64,000 bases of DNA, from contig CP136061.1 in the NCBI GenBank assembly GCA_032622095.1, positions 51,099,762-51,163,761 of the forward strand, in the 5' to 3' direction. The stretch comes from Siphonodentalium dalli (lineage: Eukaryota; Mollusca; Scaphopoda; Gadilida; Siphonodentaliidae). Of this stretch, positions 25,341-36,689 are shown piece after piece. A model generated the notes under the pieces. It was not told the origin of the DNA. It worked only from the letters and a program-made list of their open reading frames with translations, and did no database searches. The position numbers and the translations under genes are program-made. Each line of letters starts with the position of its first letter. The stretch's first letter is position 1.

Positions 25341-26890
25341 TATTTCTCGTTCAGTTACCAACTAATTGACAACTCGATTTGGTGATGTGAGCATACAGTC
25401 AAACTACCCTCTTACCTATCGGACCAAAAGACAGGCCGATATAATGGTTATTGACATGTCATTAATTATCGCGAACGCATACACGCTCATTGGATTTAAT
25501 CATTGAGAAATAATTATCGCTCATGGACCATTAATCCGATCTTTTTGTGGGTTTAAACCAATCTGACAAAGGGCATGTCTCTCAAGACGAGTTTCACGCG
25601 CTGTTTATCACTTTGTTTGTGATTGATTTTCTGCAAGATACTTTACCATGTTTACCCGCAAAGACAAAATTTGGTGTATACGTATATCTGTATCTAATAA
25701 ATGGTATAGGAGCTGTCTATCTGGATGTCCGTTTATCTGTTCGCAACTATTATAAAACTGATTTAAAAATTAAAATTTTTTAATTAAAACAAAATTGTGT
25801 TGTTAAATTGAGTAAGTAGTTGTATCTAACAAGAAACAATATTTAAAATTTATATGACTATCTGTTTGTTTTAAATTTAATAATTGTTTTTTAATTAAAA
25901 CGTTCAAATGATCAAAATGTGCGCAAATGTGCGCAGGCTCCGGTCGCACGAAGGCCTCTGACGCTGAATAAAGGCTCCACAATCGAGTCAATCCTGGACC
26001 AAGAGGTCAGTCAAGTAAAAGCAATTTACTTATGAGTGCACACCAGAAGCGGCATCTGAACTGTTTGAAGAGGGCAACCACGCAGAGGCACAGCTTTTAA
26101 TAAAGAAATATATTACATGCATTGATTTTTTTTCCATGCAATAAAATTTCCATCATGCATACAATCAAAAAGTTACCTGGTTTTGAATATTATGGGAATT
26201 TATGAACGGAGCCAGAGTAGAGCTTTGTGGCGATATCTACATCCAAATAAGTTATCAAATTTGGCTCATATAGCAATATAAGTTTAGGATTGCAAACTAT
26301 GTGTATATCATATCTGGTCATGCAGTAGCATCGTTTGGTGTAAAAATTAAAACGCTGAACCCTTCAAATGAATTCGTAGAAAACACCAGTATTTGTGATT
26401 GCCACAAGCCAAAAAAAAATCACAAGATAGTTGTAATAATCACATTGAAGTAACATGTCCATATCTGAGCAAAGCTCGTGTGCGAATGAATCAACTGTGA
26501 CATGATAACACCAGTCGGCAGCCGCCCTCACTCGAGATAATATACAGCTCCACCCTTTGACTGATTCTTTGACAATTCTAAACCGCGACGAAGAAAAGAC
26601 GAATTCGTGATCTCAAGTTTAGCCTCGGTAAAGCTGGTTTAGCTGGACCGCCGAATTAGATGGTTTAGTTGCCGTTTTAATTAAGGATTAACTGTTATGT
26701 TAACTGTTTTTATGGAGATATAACCGTGAGGTAAGTGGTCATAACTTATGTAAAACCCATATATTTATATGCATTTAGCGAAAAAGCCACTTTTGTAAAT
26801 GTATTTAAATGAAAAGGGTATCGTGACAAAACAAGCCCAAAATATCCCACAGCACCCGACCAGAAACCAGCTGAGTACAATTTCAAAACC
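25340..26890. other. No gene recognised; two repeat patches
   Basis: 25905-25990 is a copy of the GATCAAAATGTGCGC..GAATAAAGGCTCC family. 26595-26665 carries GGTTTA-type repeat sequence. Otherwise nothing is recognised. Confidence 0.45.
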
Positions 26891-26894
26891 CCAG

Positions 26895-28663
26895 GAATTC
26901 ACGAATGCGTGTTTTCGCGTATAAATTTTTTTTCTCTGCAAATTTTGTAAATTCAGGTATCCGACATCAATATTTTATCGGCTGGCCATCTGTCAGCCTT
27001 GAGCAATTATTTTTATAGCGCGCGGCCCAGACGTAAAACCACTGTTACTTGGGGAATTTTTGCAAATTCACATGACTAATCTAGTAAAATGTATACAAAT
27101 GTATATATTTTCATGAAGCTAAGACATAATGACACTATTTTGGGCCAAAATTGAAACTCACCATCCAAGATGGCCACCAAAATGGCCGCCGGAAGTTGAA
27201 AACATGACATTTGTTTACAAATATCTTCTAGATCAGTTCATGCTGTTTGGAACTGGTTGAGTAATATGACTTTATTTTCTATTTTGTATATTCACTGATC
27301 ATTGGAGCAATTAAATATGCAATTATTGGAGTCCTATCCGCTTGTGATCCCTCAAAAATTCGATTTTACAGAACGCGGTATAAAATTTTACAAAAAAATC
27401 ACAACTGGGATTCAAGTCACATTTCAACAAGAAATGAACAGAAGGTTGCAATTAAGAGCGGCATACCATTACCTATGAATATTCCAACTCACTGGAACCA
27501 AAATTCTTACTTTGGCTTAAAATGGCTGCCAAAATAAGGAAAATGGTAAATATTGCCCTAGGGTGTCCTGCAATCGCTTACAAGTTGTGGTTGATGTACA
27601 AAATTGGCTATTACGCCTTCTATACATTGAATACTAACATATATGCTGTACCATGGTTAATTGTTACTGTTGTCACCACTGACATCACCAAACATATTGG
27701 ACTTTTCTCTCAAAAACTTGACATAAATATCGGCAAAAATTAACTTTTCAGGTTTGGACAATTTTTTTCTGATAAAATTTAACTATGTTTGGACTGAAAG
27801 GTGTTTATTGTATTGGTCTATCTTAAATGTGTCACACTGCGGTGTTTATAGACCAAATTGATGAAGATGGCTTCCAAAATGGAAACCAAATACATAATAT
27901 GTTATTTGTTTTACATATATCATTATAACATTATATGTATAACATTATTCTCTGCGTTATCCGAAAAGGTAGCAAAGTGTCACTCACTTGGTTATTATAC
28001 GTGTTAGTTAATTAATTGACAACTAAATGTTCTATTATGGTTGTCCCAGTTCCGTATGGGGCATGACAAATTTATTTTAAAGTATGGAATTTTGCGGAGA
28101 ACCTCTTTTGTGATTCTGGCCATATTATTGAAAGGAAATGGGCAGAACTTTGAGACGGAACTGAGATTAACCATACTATGTGGCTCTTCTGGTCCATTAT
28201 AATAAACCAATATCAACTGGATACAGGATGGATGCCAATATGGTAGCCAGTGAGTTACTCTGTGATCATAGGTGAGGTGAATAGGTATACATGAAGTTAG
28301 TGTATGTCATGAATGATGTGAATATGCATACACTGAGTGACTATATGGTTATGAGTGTGTTGTCCATAGTGAGATGTATAGGTATACAGGGAGAGGTCAT
28401 GGTCAGGTGTGGGGTGAATCCGTATGCATGGAGTGATTGTATGGTGTATGGTTGTGTGTATCCTGTACGGGTGCACCCGGTGTGCTTGTATGGACATTGA
28501 TGTGGTGTATATATATAGCTACATGGTCATATATGTATTGATTATGTGTATATGGAGTGACTGTAAGGTCATGGGTGGGATGTACATGTGTTTTATGTAT
28601 GATCATGGATGGGGTGTGTGGATAAATAGTGAGTGATTTTATGGTTACGGGTAATGTGTATGG
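26895..28663 (+). repeat. Left arm of a long inverted repeat
   Basis: This 1.77-kb arm is matched by the reverse complement of 30432-31992 and then, after an insertion, of 36690-36950. Landmarks are CGAATGCGTGTTTT at 26900, GATGGCCACCAAAATGGCCG at about 27170, a TGGCTGCCAAAATA segment at about 27523, and the GTGTATGG minisatellite edge at 28655-28663. The two arms encode the same short frames but these are not convincing genes. A third partial copy is at 56650-56960. Confidence 0.9.
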
Positions 28664-29280
28664 TATACATGGAATGACTGTACTGTCATGTTTGAAGTGT
28701 ATATGCACACCTGGAGTAAGCTGGGAGTACATTATATTGTGGGTATATAGGGGGTGTCCATGTGGTAGCGGATGGGATGTATATGTATATATCTCGTGTG
28801 TGTATTATCATTGGTGGGTCTGTAGGGATTAGCTGTATGATCATGGATGGCGTGTATGATTATACAATGCGTTGCTGAATTGTCATGTGTGAGGTGTATA
28901 TGCATGTATGGATGGTATGAGTGGTCATGTGTGCGGGTTTTTGTATATATGGAAGGACTGAATGGCCAGTGGTGAGGTGTATATGTATACCTGGAGTGAC
29001 TCTATGGTCTAGGGTGGGCTTTATATGTATATATCGAGTGGTTATGTGACTGTGTGTGGAATATGTATACAGGTAGTGACTGTATGGTCAATGGTGAGAT
29101 GAGTAGGTATACAAGGAGTGATAATAAATGTAATGAATATCTATACAGCGAATGACTAAATGGTCATGTGTCAGGTGTGTGAGTATACCTGGTGTTCATG
29201 TTTGGCGACTCGTGGCGGTATGGTCACTTGTAGGTTATGCGGGTATACACACGTGTTGCTATATTGTCATAGGCGAGGCG
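28270..29280. repeat. Minisatellite, GAGTGACTGTATGGTCATG type
   Basis: Degenerate units of roughly 50-60 bp share GAGTGACT.TATGGTCATG.GTG and GGTGTATATGTATAC words. It spans the inner end of the left arm and the loop up to the inserted palindrome-rich element, and resumes at about 30262-30431 before the inverted arm begins. Frames read from it (H-, Y- and T-rich on one strand) are artefacts of the repeat. Confidence 0.85.
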
Positions 29281-30262
29281 TATGTTATAGTCAGAATGTG
29301 AAACCAGTCATTTCGTGAAATGACTAAAAGTTTCAGTCATTTCGCGAAACCACTGTGAGGCCCAGTCACTTCGTGAAATGACTGAAATTTCCAGTCATTT
29401 CATGAAATGACTAAAATTAGTGGTCAGACATTTCACGAAATGACTGAATACTATTTTTGGTTCGTGGACTTCAATTGTGAACATAAAATTAGGACTTGAT
29501 TTAATTTTTATTCATAATAATAAATTATACATGTAATAGAAACATAAAATATACATTGAAATAGTTTGATTTCTTCTATTGTCTTAAAGTAATCATCCTT
29601 GGGAACAAGGTATTTCGGACATTTACTGCACTTCTCAAGCAAATCACTACAGAACCTAAACTCTATACTGTCTGACATTTCAATTGTAGGCAAGGAATAG
29701 TAGTTTGAGCAATAAACTGAATCAAAAATTGAAATGAGCTAGAAGATATGTCTTAAATACATGTACTGACCAAGTGACCACAGTTCAATTGTGTTTTCTT
29801 AGTATCAAACAGTTCACCTACATGTATTAATTGTAATCGAGTGACTACAATTCATTAGTGTTTTCTTAAGATCAAACAGTTTGTCTATCTTAATATTGAT
29901 CAGGTTATTACAATTCAGAAGTCTTTTCGTATGATCAAACTGCTCACCCAGTCATTTTGTGAATTATAGCAGTATACAAGTAAAATTACACAATTTGACT
30001 GAAATTAGTCAGATTGTGTAAAGAATATAACTAAATTTCAGTCATTTCATGAAATGACTAGAAATTTCAGTCAAATTACACAAGTTGACTGAAATTAGTC
30101 AGATTGTGTAAAGAATATAACTAAATTTCAGTCATGTCATGAAATGACTGGAAATTTCAGTCATTTCATGAAGTGACTGGCCCTTACAGTGGTTTCGCGA
30201 AATGACTGAAAATTTTAGTCATTTCACGAAATGACTGGTTTCACACTCTGACTGTAACATAT
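29281..30262. mobile_element. Palindrome-rich inverted-repeat element, copy 1
   Basis: The ends are inverted: TATGTTATAGTCAGAATGTG at the left and the complement of TCTGACTGTAACATATA at the right, followed inwards by AAACCAGTCATTTCGTGAAA and its complement. Both subterminal parts are filled with a 20-bp palindrome, AGTCATTTCNNGAAATGACT, at 29306, 29364, 29393, 29426, 30040, 30130, 30159 and 30217, with half or altered sites at 29335 and about 30189. A second palindromic word (GTCAAATTACACAAGTTGAC) and an AGTCAGATTGTGTAAAG word recur at 29975-30120. The middle (29450-29950) is AT-rich with a 61-codon frame. The flanking target duplication is probably TA or longer but is masked by the TATA context. 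Confidence 0.85.
29508..29693 (-). other. Small frame inside palindrome-rich element, copy 1
   Basis: A 61-residue frame beginning with an ATG reads MPTIEMSDSIEFRFCSDLLE, then K-C-S-K-C-P-K-Y-L, and a hydrophobic end. The second element copy (59987-60172) keeps the frame open at full length with eight or so substitutions, nearly all amino-acid changing. There is no recognisable domain. It may be a relic of a transposase or simply an open stretch preserved because the copies are young. Confidence 0.35.
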
Positions 30263-30431
30263 ATAGCGAGTGGATATATGGCCATGGATGATTTGCATAT
30301 GCACACATGGAGTGACTATACTGACATGGCTGGGGTGTATTAGTATATCTCGAGTGGTTATTCGGCTACGGTGTGACAAATAGGGATACAGTGAGTGACA
30401 TGCCCAATCGTGAGGTGAATATGTATACCAT

Positions 30432-31992
30432 ACACATTACCCGTAACCATAAAATCACTCACTATTTATCCACACACCCCATCCATGATCATACAGAAAA
30501 CACATGTACATCCCACCCATGACCTTACAGTCACTCCATATATACATAATCAACACATATATGACCATGTAGCTATATCCATACACCACATCAATGTCCA
30601 TACAGGCACACATGGTGCACCCGTACAGGATACACACAACCATACACCATACAGTCACTCCATGTTTATCGATTCACCCCACACCCGACCATGACCTCTC
30701 CATGTATACCTATACATCTCACTATGGAAAACACACTCATAACCATATAGTCAATCATTGTATACATATTCAAATCATTCATGACATACACTAACTTCAT
30801 GTATACCTATTCACCTCACCAATGATCATAGAGTAACTCCCTGGCTACCATCTTGGCATCCATCCTGTATCCAGTTGATATTGGTTTATCATAATGGACC
30901 AGAAGAGCCACATATTATGGTTCATCTCAGTTCCGTCTCATAGTTCTGCCCATTTCCTTTCAATAATATGGTCAGACTCACAAAAGAGGTTCTCCGCAAA
31001 ATTCCATACTTTAAAATAAATATGTCATGCCCCATACGGAACTGGGACAACCATAATAGAACATTTAGTACTCAGTTAATTAACTAAACTAACTAGTATA
31101 ATAACCGAGTGAGTGACAATTTGCTACCTTTTCGGATAACGCAGAGAATAATGTTATATATAATGTTATAATGATATATGTAAAAAAATAACTTATTACC
31201 AATTTGGTTGCCATTTTGGAAGCCATCTTGAACAATTTGGTGTATAAACACCGTAGTGTTACACATTTAAGATAGACCAATACAATAAACACCTTTCAAT
31301 CCAAAGATAGTTACAATTTACAAGAAAAAATTGTCCAAACCTGAAAAGTTAATTTTTGCCGATATTTATGTCAAGTTTTTGAGAGAAAAGTTCAATATTT
31401 TTGGTGATGTCAGTTGTGACAACAGTAACAATTAACCATGGTACAGCAGACATGTTAGTGTTCAATGTATATAAGGCATAATAGCCAATGTTGTACATCA
31501 GCCACAACTTGTAAGCGATTGCAGGACACCATAGTGTAATATTTACCATTTTCCATATTTTGGCAGCCATTTTGGCAGCCATTTTGAGCCAAAGTAAGAA
31601 TTTTGGTTCCAGTGAGTTGGAATATTCATAGGTAATGGTATGCCGCTCTTAATTGCAACCTTCTGTTCATTTCTTGTTGAAATGTGACTTGAATCCCAGT
31701 TGTGATTTTTTTGTAAAATTTTATACCGCGTTCTGTAAAATCGAATTTTTGAGGGATCACAAGCGGATAGGACCCCAATAATTGCATATTTGATTATTTG
31801 ATTGCTCCAATGATCAGTTAATATACAAAATACAAAATAAAGTCATATTACTCAACCAGTTCCAAACAGCATGAACTGATCTAGAAGATATTTGTGAAAA
31901 AATGTCATGTTTTCAACTTCCGGCGGCCATTTTAGTGGCCATCTTGGATGGTGAGTTTCAATTTTGGCGCAAAATAGTTTCATTATGTCTTA
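30432..31992 (-). repeat. Right arm of the long inverted repeat, proximal part
   Basis: Reverse-complement match to the left arm, starting at the sharp switch ATATGTATACC then ATACACATTACCC at about 30431. It contains the same CATTTTGGCAGCCATTTTG and ATTTTAGTGGCCATCTTGG words. It is cut at the TTA at 31990-31992 by the 4.7-kb insertion. Confidence 0.9.
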
Positions 31993-32366
31993 TGGTGCAT
32001 TTACACTGATATAGAACTGTATACAGATCTGTATGAAGTCACGTGTCGCGCATTAGTGTGATCACAATATGATTACTAATAGTGAACGCGCGCTGATCAG
32101 TACTCTGGTAATTGACAATTCACTACGAGTCGTTTCAGTTTAGGCCAGACATAAAAATGGATCTACCATCAGCAGACAACAGCGATATGGTATGTGCCGC
32201 ATGTATTTAAAGTGTATCCTTATACCACTTGATAATGGTTCGAAGAAAGAATGAAAATCGCATAAGAATACACAATAAACAACAGTATACACAAATAGAG
32301 GCTAGAGAGCACACAAAAAACTTTAGATGGAGATTCACCAATATTTAGGATTTCAGGTGATCAACT

Positions 32367-32392
32367 ATATATAGCTATATATATATATATAG

Positions 32393-32427
<35 letters not shown>
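32367..32427. repeat. (AT)n microsatellite
   Basis: Nearly pure AT run with GCTATATA interruptions, just outside the inverted Penelope copy. A shorter AT run at 35923-35947 borders the other end of the element. Confidence 0.9.
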
Positions 32428-32428
<1 letters not shown>

Positions 32429-32460
32429 CACAGTTTAGTATAGCATGTGCACAGTGATAT

Positions 32461-33430
32461 ATATGGTCCAAGATTGATATAAGACATGTCTATAGAAAAT
32501 AATTCATTTAATTAATATGTCTGTAGGCCTTTCGTGGCATTGCCACTTTTCAATAGACGACAATAATGATTATGACGTCATAGCGTCAAGGGAGATAACT
32601 CAATTTAGAGAGAACGTCATTTCCTGAGTGCATTAAGTTTACACTTGAAATGTTTCATATAAAAGTCTTCTCTTTGCTGTCTGAGTATTTTGCTGTCGGA
32701 CTGTAGTTTTTGAAACGGGAAAATCGAAAAGTTCCTACCCCCGCATTCATCCAAGTGTGCACTGAGCGGGATTTTTCGATATTCTGGTTGTTTAATTTGC
32801 TGCTTGTGAATTCTCGTTCTTTCTCGCAGTGTATTGCCCGTTTCTCCGACGTAATTTTCTGAACATCCATGGCAGACGATACAATAGATTAAGTTCCTTG
32901 TCCCACAGTCCATAGAAACATTCGGATACATTTTCATACCATTTTTTAATTTTAGGTTTTCGCCTGTATGGATATAATTGCATGTCCCACATCGTTTGTC
33001 ACTACATTTATTCACTAAATTCGATTTCCCACCAGTTGTCAATCTTGCTTTTGTCAGAATCTTTTTCAAGTTTTATGGCTGACGTTTACTCGGTAAAATA
33101 TCATCTGATTTCATTGCGGCATTCATTGTTTCACTTTTCTGTAAGATGGGTCTATGGTCACGTTGTTTGTCTTGACTAACGATTGTGCACACCCGTCTTG
33201 CCAGACAATAGGGGATGTTACGCTTAGTGTGCGATGGGTGGCACGAACGGAAATCCAGATATTGGTGTGTGTCTGTTAGTTTGTAGAATATGTCCGTTGG
33301 TAATTTATTTTTGTCAGCCAAAACAAGCACATCCAGAAATGGTAATTTTTCACGGCTCCATTCTGATGTAAATTTGATTGACGGATGAAGTGAGTTCAGA
33401 AGTGAAAGGAACTGGTTGAGGGTCTCAATA
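32461..33430 (-). mobile_element. Inverted, internally deleted partial copy of the Penelope-like element
   Basis: It is the reverse complement of the 3' part of the main copy (about 34769-35930). It includes the GIY-YIG frame at 33069-32617, in which the lysine-leucine stretch that is stopped in the main copy is still open, and the reverse transcriptase C-terminal frame at 33330-33073. Compared with the main copy it lacks about 0.2 kb of linker (the counterpart of 35035-35245), joined at a short shared CCATC word. Such attached inverted copies are usual for Penelope-like elements. Confidence 0.85.
32617..33069 (-). CDS. GIY-YIG endonuclease domain of a Penelope-like element (inverted copy)
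   Basis: The 150-residue frame carries the linker Cys motif (NKCSDKRCGTCNYIHTGE) and the GIY-YIG nuclease core. The core reads NLIYCIVCHGC, then YVGETGNTLRERTRIHK, where Y, G, R and H positions match the family, and ends with Q-Q-R-E-D-F-Y-M-K. This domain nicks target DNA for retrotransposition. It is the C-terminal third of the polyprotein, here separated from the reverse transcriptase by a frame break near 33070 (stop after LPSKRQP), so the fragment is probably not functional alone. Confidence 0.85.
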   Translation of the reverse strand: MKKILTKARLTTGGKSNLVNKCSDKRCGTCNYIHTGENLKLKNGMKMYPNVSMDCGTRNLIYCIVCHGCSENYVGETGNTLRERTRIHKQQIKQPEYRKIPLSAHLDECGGRNFSIFPFQKLQSDSKILRQQREDFYMKHFKCKLNALRK

Positions 33431-33435
33431 GAGAA

Positions 33436-35130
33436 ACAAAATAGAGAAACTCGTTTTTTAGGACAAGGCTATCCCCAAGTCACAAGGATCAAGCAAAGCA
33501 GAATGAACCCAACGAAGAAAAAATATGTGACGAACATGTAGATCCTAAAATAATAAACCTATCAAACAGAAAACTGACAGAAGTTGAAATTAAAGTTCTT
33601 GAGCGTGGCTTAAAATTTACACCGACACATAGAAAAGACATAAGAGAACTTGAAACAGATGTCTTGGAGTTTGGAAGAAAATTACGACTCATTGAATATC
33701 ATCACGGAAAAGAATTAACAACAGATGGAACACTGGTTCGTAGCAAATCGAACAAAACACCACCAAAAGGACGCGACCCTCACCTAGATGAATACATAGA
33801 AACCTTGGTGAAAATTACACCCACGGATATAAATGTGAAACAAAATATCTCCAAAATGGAAAACGAGGCTATAAATTGCTTACAACAGGACAAATCCATC
33901 ATAATTAAAGAAGCGGATAAAGGGGGCGCTATAGTCATTATGAATCAAACATATTATCGACTTCTTATTGAGGAGTTAATCCAAAATGAAGAATTCTATG
34001 AAGAAAACGAAACCAATACTGACGAAAACACGTTTAAAAAAATCAAGAATCTTCAAACAACATTCCCCAAATGTACCACGGAAAAAGAAAGGGACTATCT
34101 TATAAATTTTGAACATAACAGCAGTAATATATACGGTCTTCCGAAAACACACAAGAGTAAGCAAATACAAGAAGCAATCAAACTTCAGAATAGCTCTTAT
34201 ATGGAACTGGAAGAACCAACATATCTCAAATTACGACCCATAATAGCTGGACCTTCGTGCCCGACTAATCGTTTGAGTAACTTCGTGGACATAATTCTTA
34301 AACCTCTCTGTGGAAAAATACCTAGCTTTCTCCGAGATGACATGGACTTCATCCGCAAGTTACCACGCGAAATAAAAGAAGGGTCTATACATGTGAGCTG
34401 CGATGTGACAAATTTATATTCGTGCATCCGCCATTCACTTGGAAAGGAGGCACTTAAATTTTGGATGAAGGAACATAATGACATATTGAACGATCGCTTC
34501 AGTGAGGATTTCATTCTGAATGCAGTTGACATAGTTTTAGAAAACAATAACTTCTTCTTTGACGAGAGATATTTTCTTCAAATTAAAGGCACGGCAATGG
34601 GTACAAAGATAGCCCCAACCTACGCAAATTTAGTAATGGGATTTCTCGAACATCAACTGTATACGAAAGAATCATTCCAGACCAACATCAGTGAACATAT
34701 TATGTGTACATGGAAAAGGTATCTGGATGATTGTTTCATTATTTGGGAAGATTCAACAGAGACCCTCAACCAGTTCCTTTCACTTCTGAACTCACTTCAT
34801 CCGTCAATCAAATTTACATCAGAATGGAGCCGTGAAAAATTACCATTTCTGGATGTGCTTGTTTTGGCTGACAAAAATAAATTACAAACGGACATATTCT
34901 GCAAACTAACAGACACACACCAATATCTGGATTTCCGTTCGTGCCACCCATCGCACACTAAGCGTAACATCCCCTATTGTCTGGCAAGACGGGTGTGCAC
35001 AATCGTTAGTCAAGACAAACAACGTGACCATAGACTTTCTGAACTGAAGATGTTTCTAGAAAAACAACACTATCCGAAAAAAACTGATACAGGATGGCAT
35101 AGAACGCGCAAGGGCCATCCCCATCGCTGA
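33436..35130 (+). pseudogene. Reverse transcriptase of a Penelope-like element (5'-truncated, frameshifted before the nuclease)
   Basis: The frame is open from the inversion junction to 35130, without an ATG at its start. It has the order expected for Penelope-like reverse transcriptase: an N-terminal region (VLERGLKFTPTHRKDIRELE), KEADKGGAIVI, LRPIIAGPSCPTNRLS, motif A (HVSCDVTNLYSCI), motif B (GTAMGTKIAPTYANLVMGFL), motif C (KRYLDDCFIIW), and the thumb region (DTHQYLDFRSCHPSHTKRNI). The two catalytic aspartates of Y-L-D-D and the motif A Asp are intact. A frameshift near 35085 and a TAG near 35217 separate it from the nuclease part, so the element is recently dead rather than ancient. Confidence 0.9.
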
Positions 35131-35244
35131 TCTACGCGCAAAAATGTCACCAAAACCAATATCGGACCCAACTCCATTAGTTTCCACACATAACCCACAT
35201 CATCCTAATATGGCCTAGGTTGCAAAACAACTATTTCCCATCCT

Positions 35245-35770
35245 ACAGAAAAGTGAAACAATGAATGCCGCAATGAAATCATATGATATTTTACCGAGCA
35301 AACGTCAGCCAAAAATCTTGAAAAAGATTCTGACAAAAGCAAGATTCACAACTGGTGGGAAATCGAATTTAATGAATAAATGTAGTGACAAACGATGTGG
35401 GATATGCAATTATATCCATACAGGCGAAAACCTAAAATAAAAAAATGGTATGAAAATGTATCCGAATGTTTCTATGGACTGTGGGACAAGGAACTTAATC
35501 TATTGTATCGTCTGCCATGGATGTTCAGAAAGTTACGTCGGAGAAACGGGCAATACACTGCGAGAAAGAACGAGAATTCACAAGCAGCAAATTAAACAAC
35601 CAGAATATCGAAAAATCCCGCTCAGTGCACACTTGGATGAATGCGGGGGTAGGAACTTTTCGATTTTCCCGTTTCAAAAACTACAGTCCGACAGCAAAAT
35701 ACTCAGACAGCAAAGAGAAGACTTTTATATGAAACATTTCAAGTATAAACTTAATGCACTCAGGAAATGA
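35245..35770 (+). pseudogene. GIY-YIG endonuclease part of the Penelope-like element, with an in-frame stop
   Basis: The frame differs from the reverse transcriptase frame. It reads KSETMNAAMKSYDILPSKRQ, the Cys linker (NKCSDKRCGICNYIHTGE), then an in-frame TAA at about 35437-35439 in an A-rich run, and then the nuclease core from 35450 (NLIYCIVCHGC.ESYVGETGNTLRER) to a TGA at 35768-35770. The inverted copy lacks this stop, which shows the stop arose after or outside the duplication. Confidence 0.9.
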
Positions 35771-35930
35771 CGTTCTCTCTAAATTGAGTTATCTCCCTTG
35801 ACGCTATGACGTCATAATCATTATTGTCGTCTATTGAAAAGTGGCAATGCCACGAAAGGCCTATAGACATATTAATTAAATTAATTATTTTCTATAGACA
35901 TGTCTTATATCAATCTTGGACCATATATAT
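35771..35930 (+). other. Penelope-like element 3' untranslated end
   Basis: Matches the inverted copy at 32461-32616. It includes a perfect 5-bp stem GTGGC-AAT-GCCAC at 35841-35853 followed directly by GAAA, inside a longer GAAAAGTGGC..GGCCTATAGAC context, and an imperfect palindrome TCTATAGACATGTC. Confidence 0.7.
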
Positions 35931-35999
35931 ATATATATATATATATAGGTCTCCTGTTTGACATCATCTGGGCGTGGCCATTTTGGATCTGTATGGAAT

Positions 36000-36480
36000 G
36001 GGTATCCACCCTACAACACCCTTTATTTGACCAAATGTAGTAAAATTTCCAACTGATGACAATTCCAATGACAATGTTGACCAAATGTAGGACAATATTG
36101 TTTTATTAAATTAACTAGCAGTTTTTGACTGGCCCCGGGGAGGGATCAGGACACAATCTTTCCAAGTGTCTGAAATTTCCAACCTGACACCCGCCCCCAT
36201 GATAAGGTTGGAAAATTTCGAGCTGATGGCCATTCCAGCCCAAATTTTTGATAAAAAGTAAGAGATTATGCAAATATTGGTCCGAAAACAATAACTCCCC
36301 CCCCAATAAAATGTTTGAAAATCAAACTACAAGATCATTTTCAACCTATTGTTGGTTTGGAAATTACAGCTAATGTCGTGTCAGGTATGAAATTTCCAAC
36401 TGTTGAAAATTGTGACCAAAGTTGCCACGTCCCTGTGTGTTCAATATTCGAAATACAATGTTTGAAATGACAACGAAAAC
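36000..36480 (+). repeat. Repeat shared with 45185-45420 (inverted)
   Basis: Words in common, in reverse order and complement, include TTTGAAAATCAAACTA, GAAATTACAGCTAATGTCGT and CATACCTGACACGAC / GTGTCAGGTATGAAATTTCC. Each copy lies close to one end of a TTA-flanked 4.6-4.7 kb element, so the two elements may belong to one family. Confidence 0.7.
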
Positions 36481-36689
36481 TAAAACACATTCGCCAAGCC
36501 CGAGTAACAATTAATCAAAGCTGATTTGCCTGTCGCAGTGCTTCGGCGTTGACCGTGACGTATAGCGGACACGATTTTTGCTCACGCGAACTAATACCGT
36601 TTTCTTTCTGTGTGCATTTCTATATCAACCCGTTTACACCAGTCTGCGTGTAGATCTATGTGCAGTTCTATAGCAATGTAAATGCACCC

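Larger units (their letters stand above)
31993..36689. mobile_element. 4.7-kb inverted-repeat element with TTA target duplication (PIF/Harbinger-like), carrying a Penelope-like element
   Basis: The left end reads TGGTGCATTTACACTGATAT and the right end is the complement of GGGTGCATTTACATTGCTAT, with AGAACTG and AGATCT words inside both. The flanks carry TTA on both sides (31990-31992 and 36690-36692), and the uninterrupted left arm of the long inverted repeat shows the empty site with one TTA (reading ATGTCTTAGCTTC). A 3-bp TTA duplication and G-rich ends are typical of PIF/Harbinger elements, but no transposase is seen, so the superfamily is inferred. Its interior is mostly the Penelope-like insertion plus repeat sequence at 36000-36480. 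Confidence 0.8.

Noticed and set aside
27522-27743. Frame beginning with A-A-K-I-R-K-M, mirrored at 31349-31582
   Set aside because: Shared by the two arms of the inverted repeat; TGGCTGCCAAAATGG-type repeat sequence, no domain, and differing frame ends.
28403-28732. His/Tyr/Thr-rich frames on the minus strand, and the mirror frame at 30485-30694
   Set aside because: They read through the minisatellite in the long inverted repeat; composition and period explain them.
28270-31990. CRISPR-like or regularly spaced palindromic array
   Set aside because: The regularly spaced palindromes belong to an inverted-repeat transposon in animal DNA; no spacers of uniform length and no cas genes.
35395-35595. 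Second frame overlapping the GIY-YIG region, and mirror at 32792-32992
   Set aside because: Out-of-frame shadow of the nuclease coding sequence.
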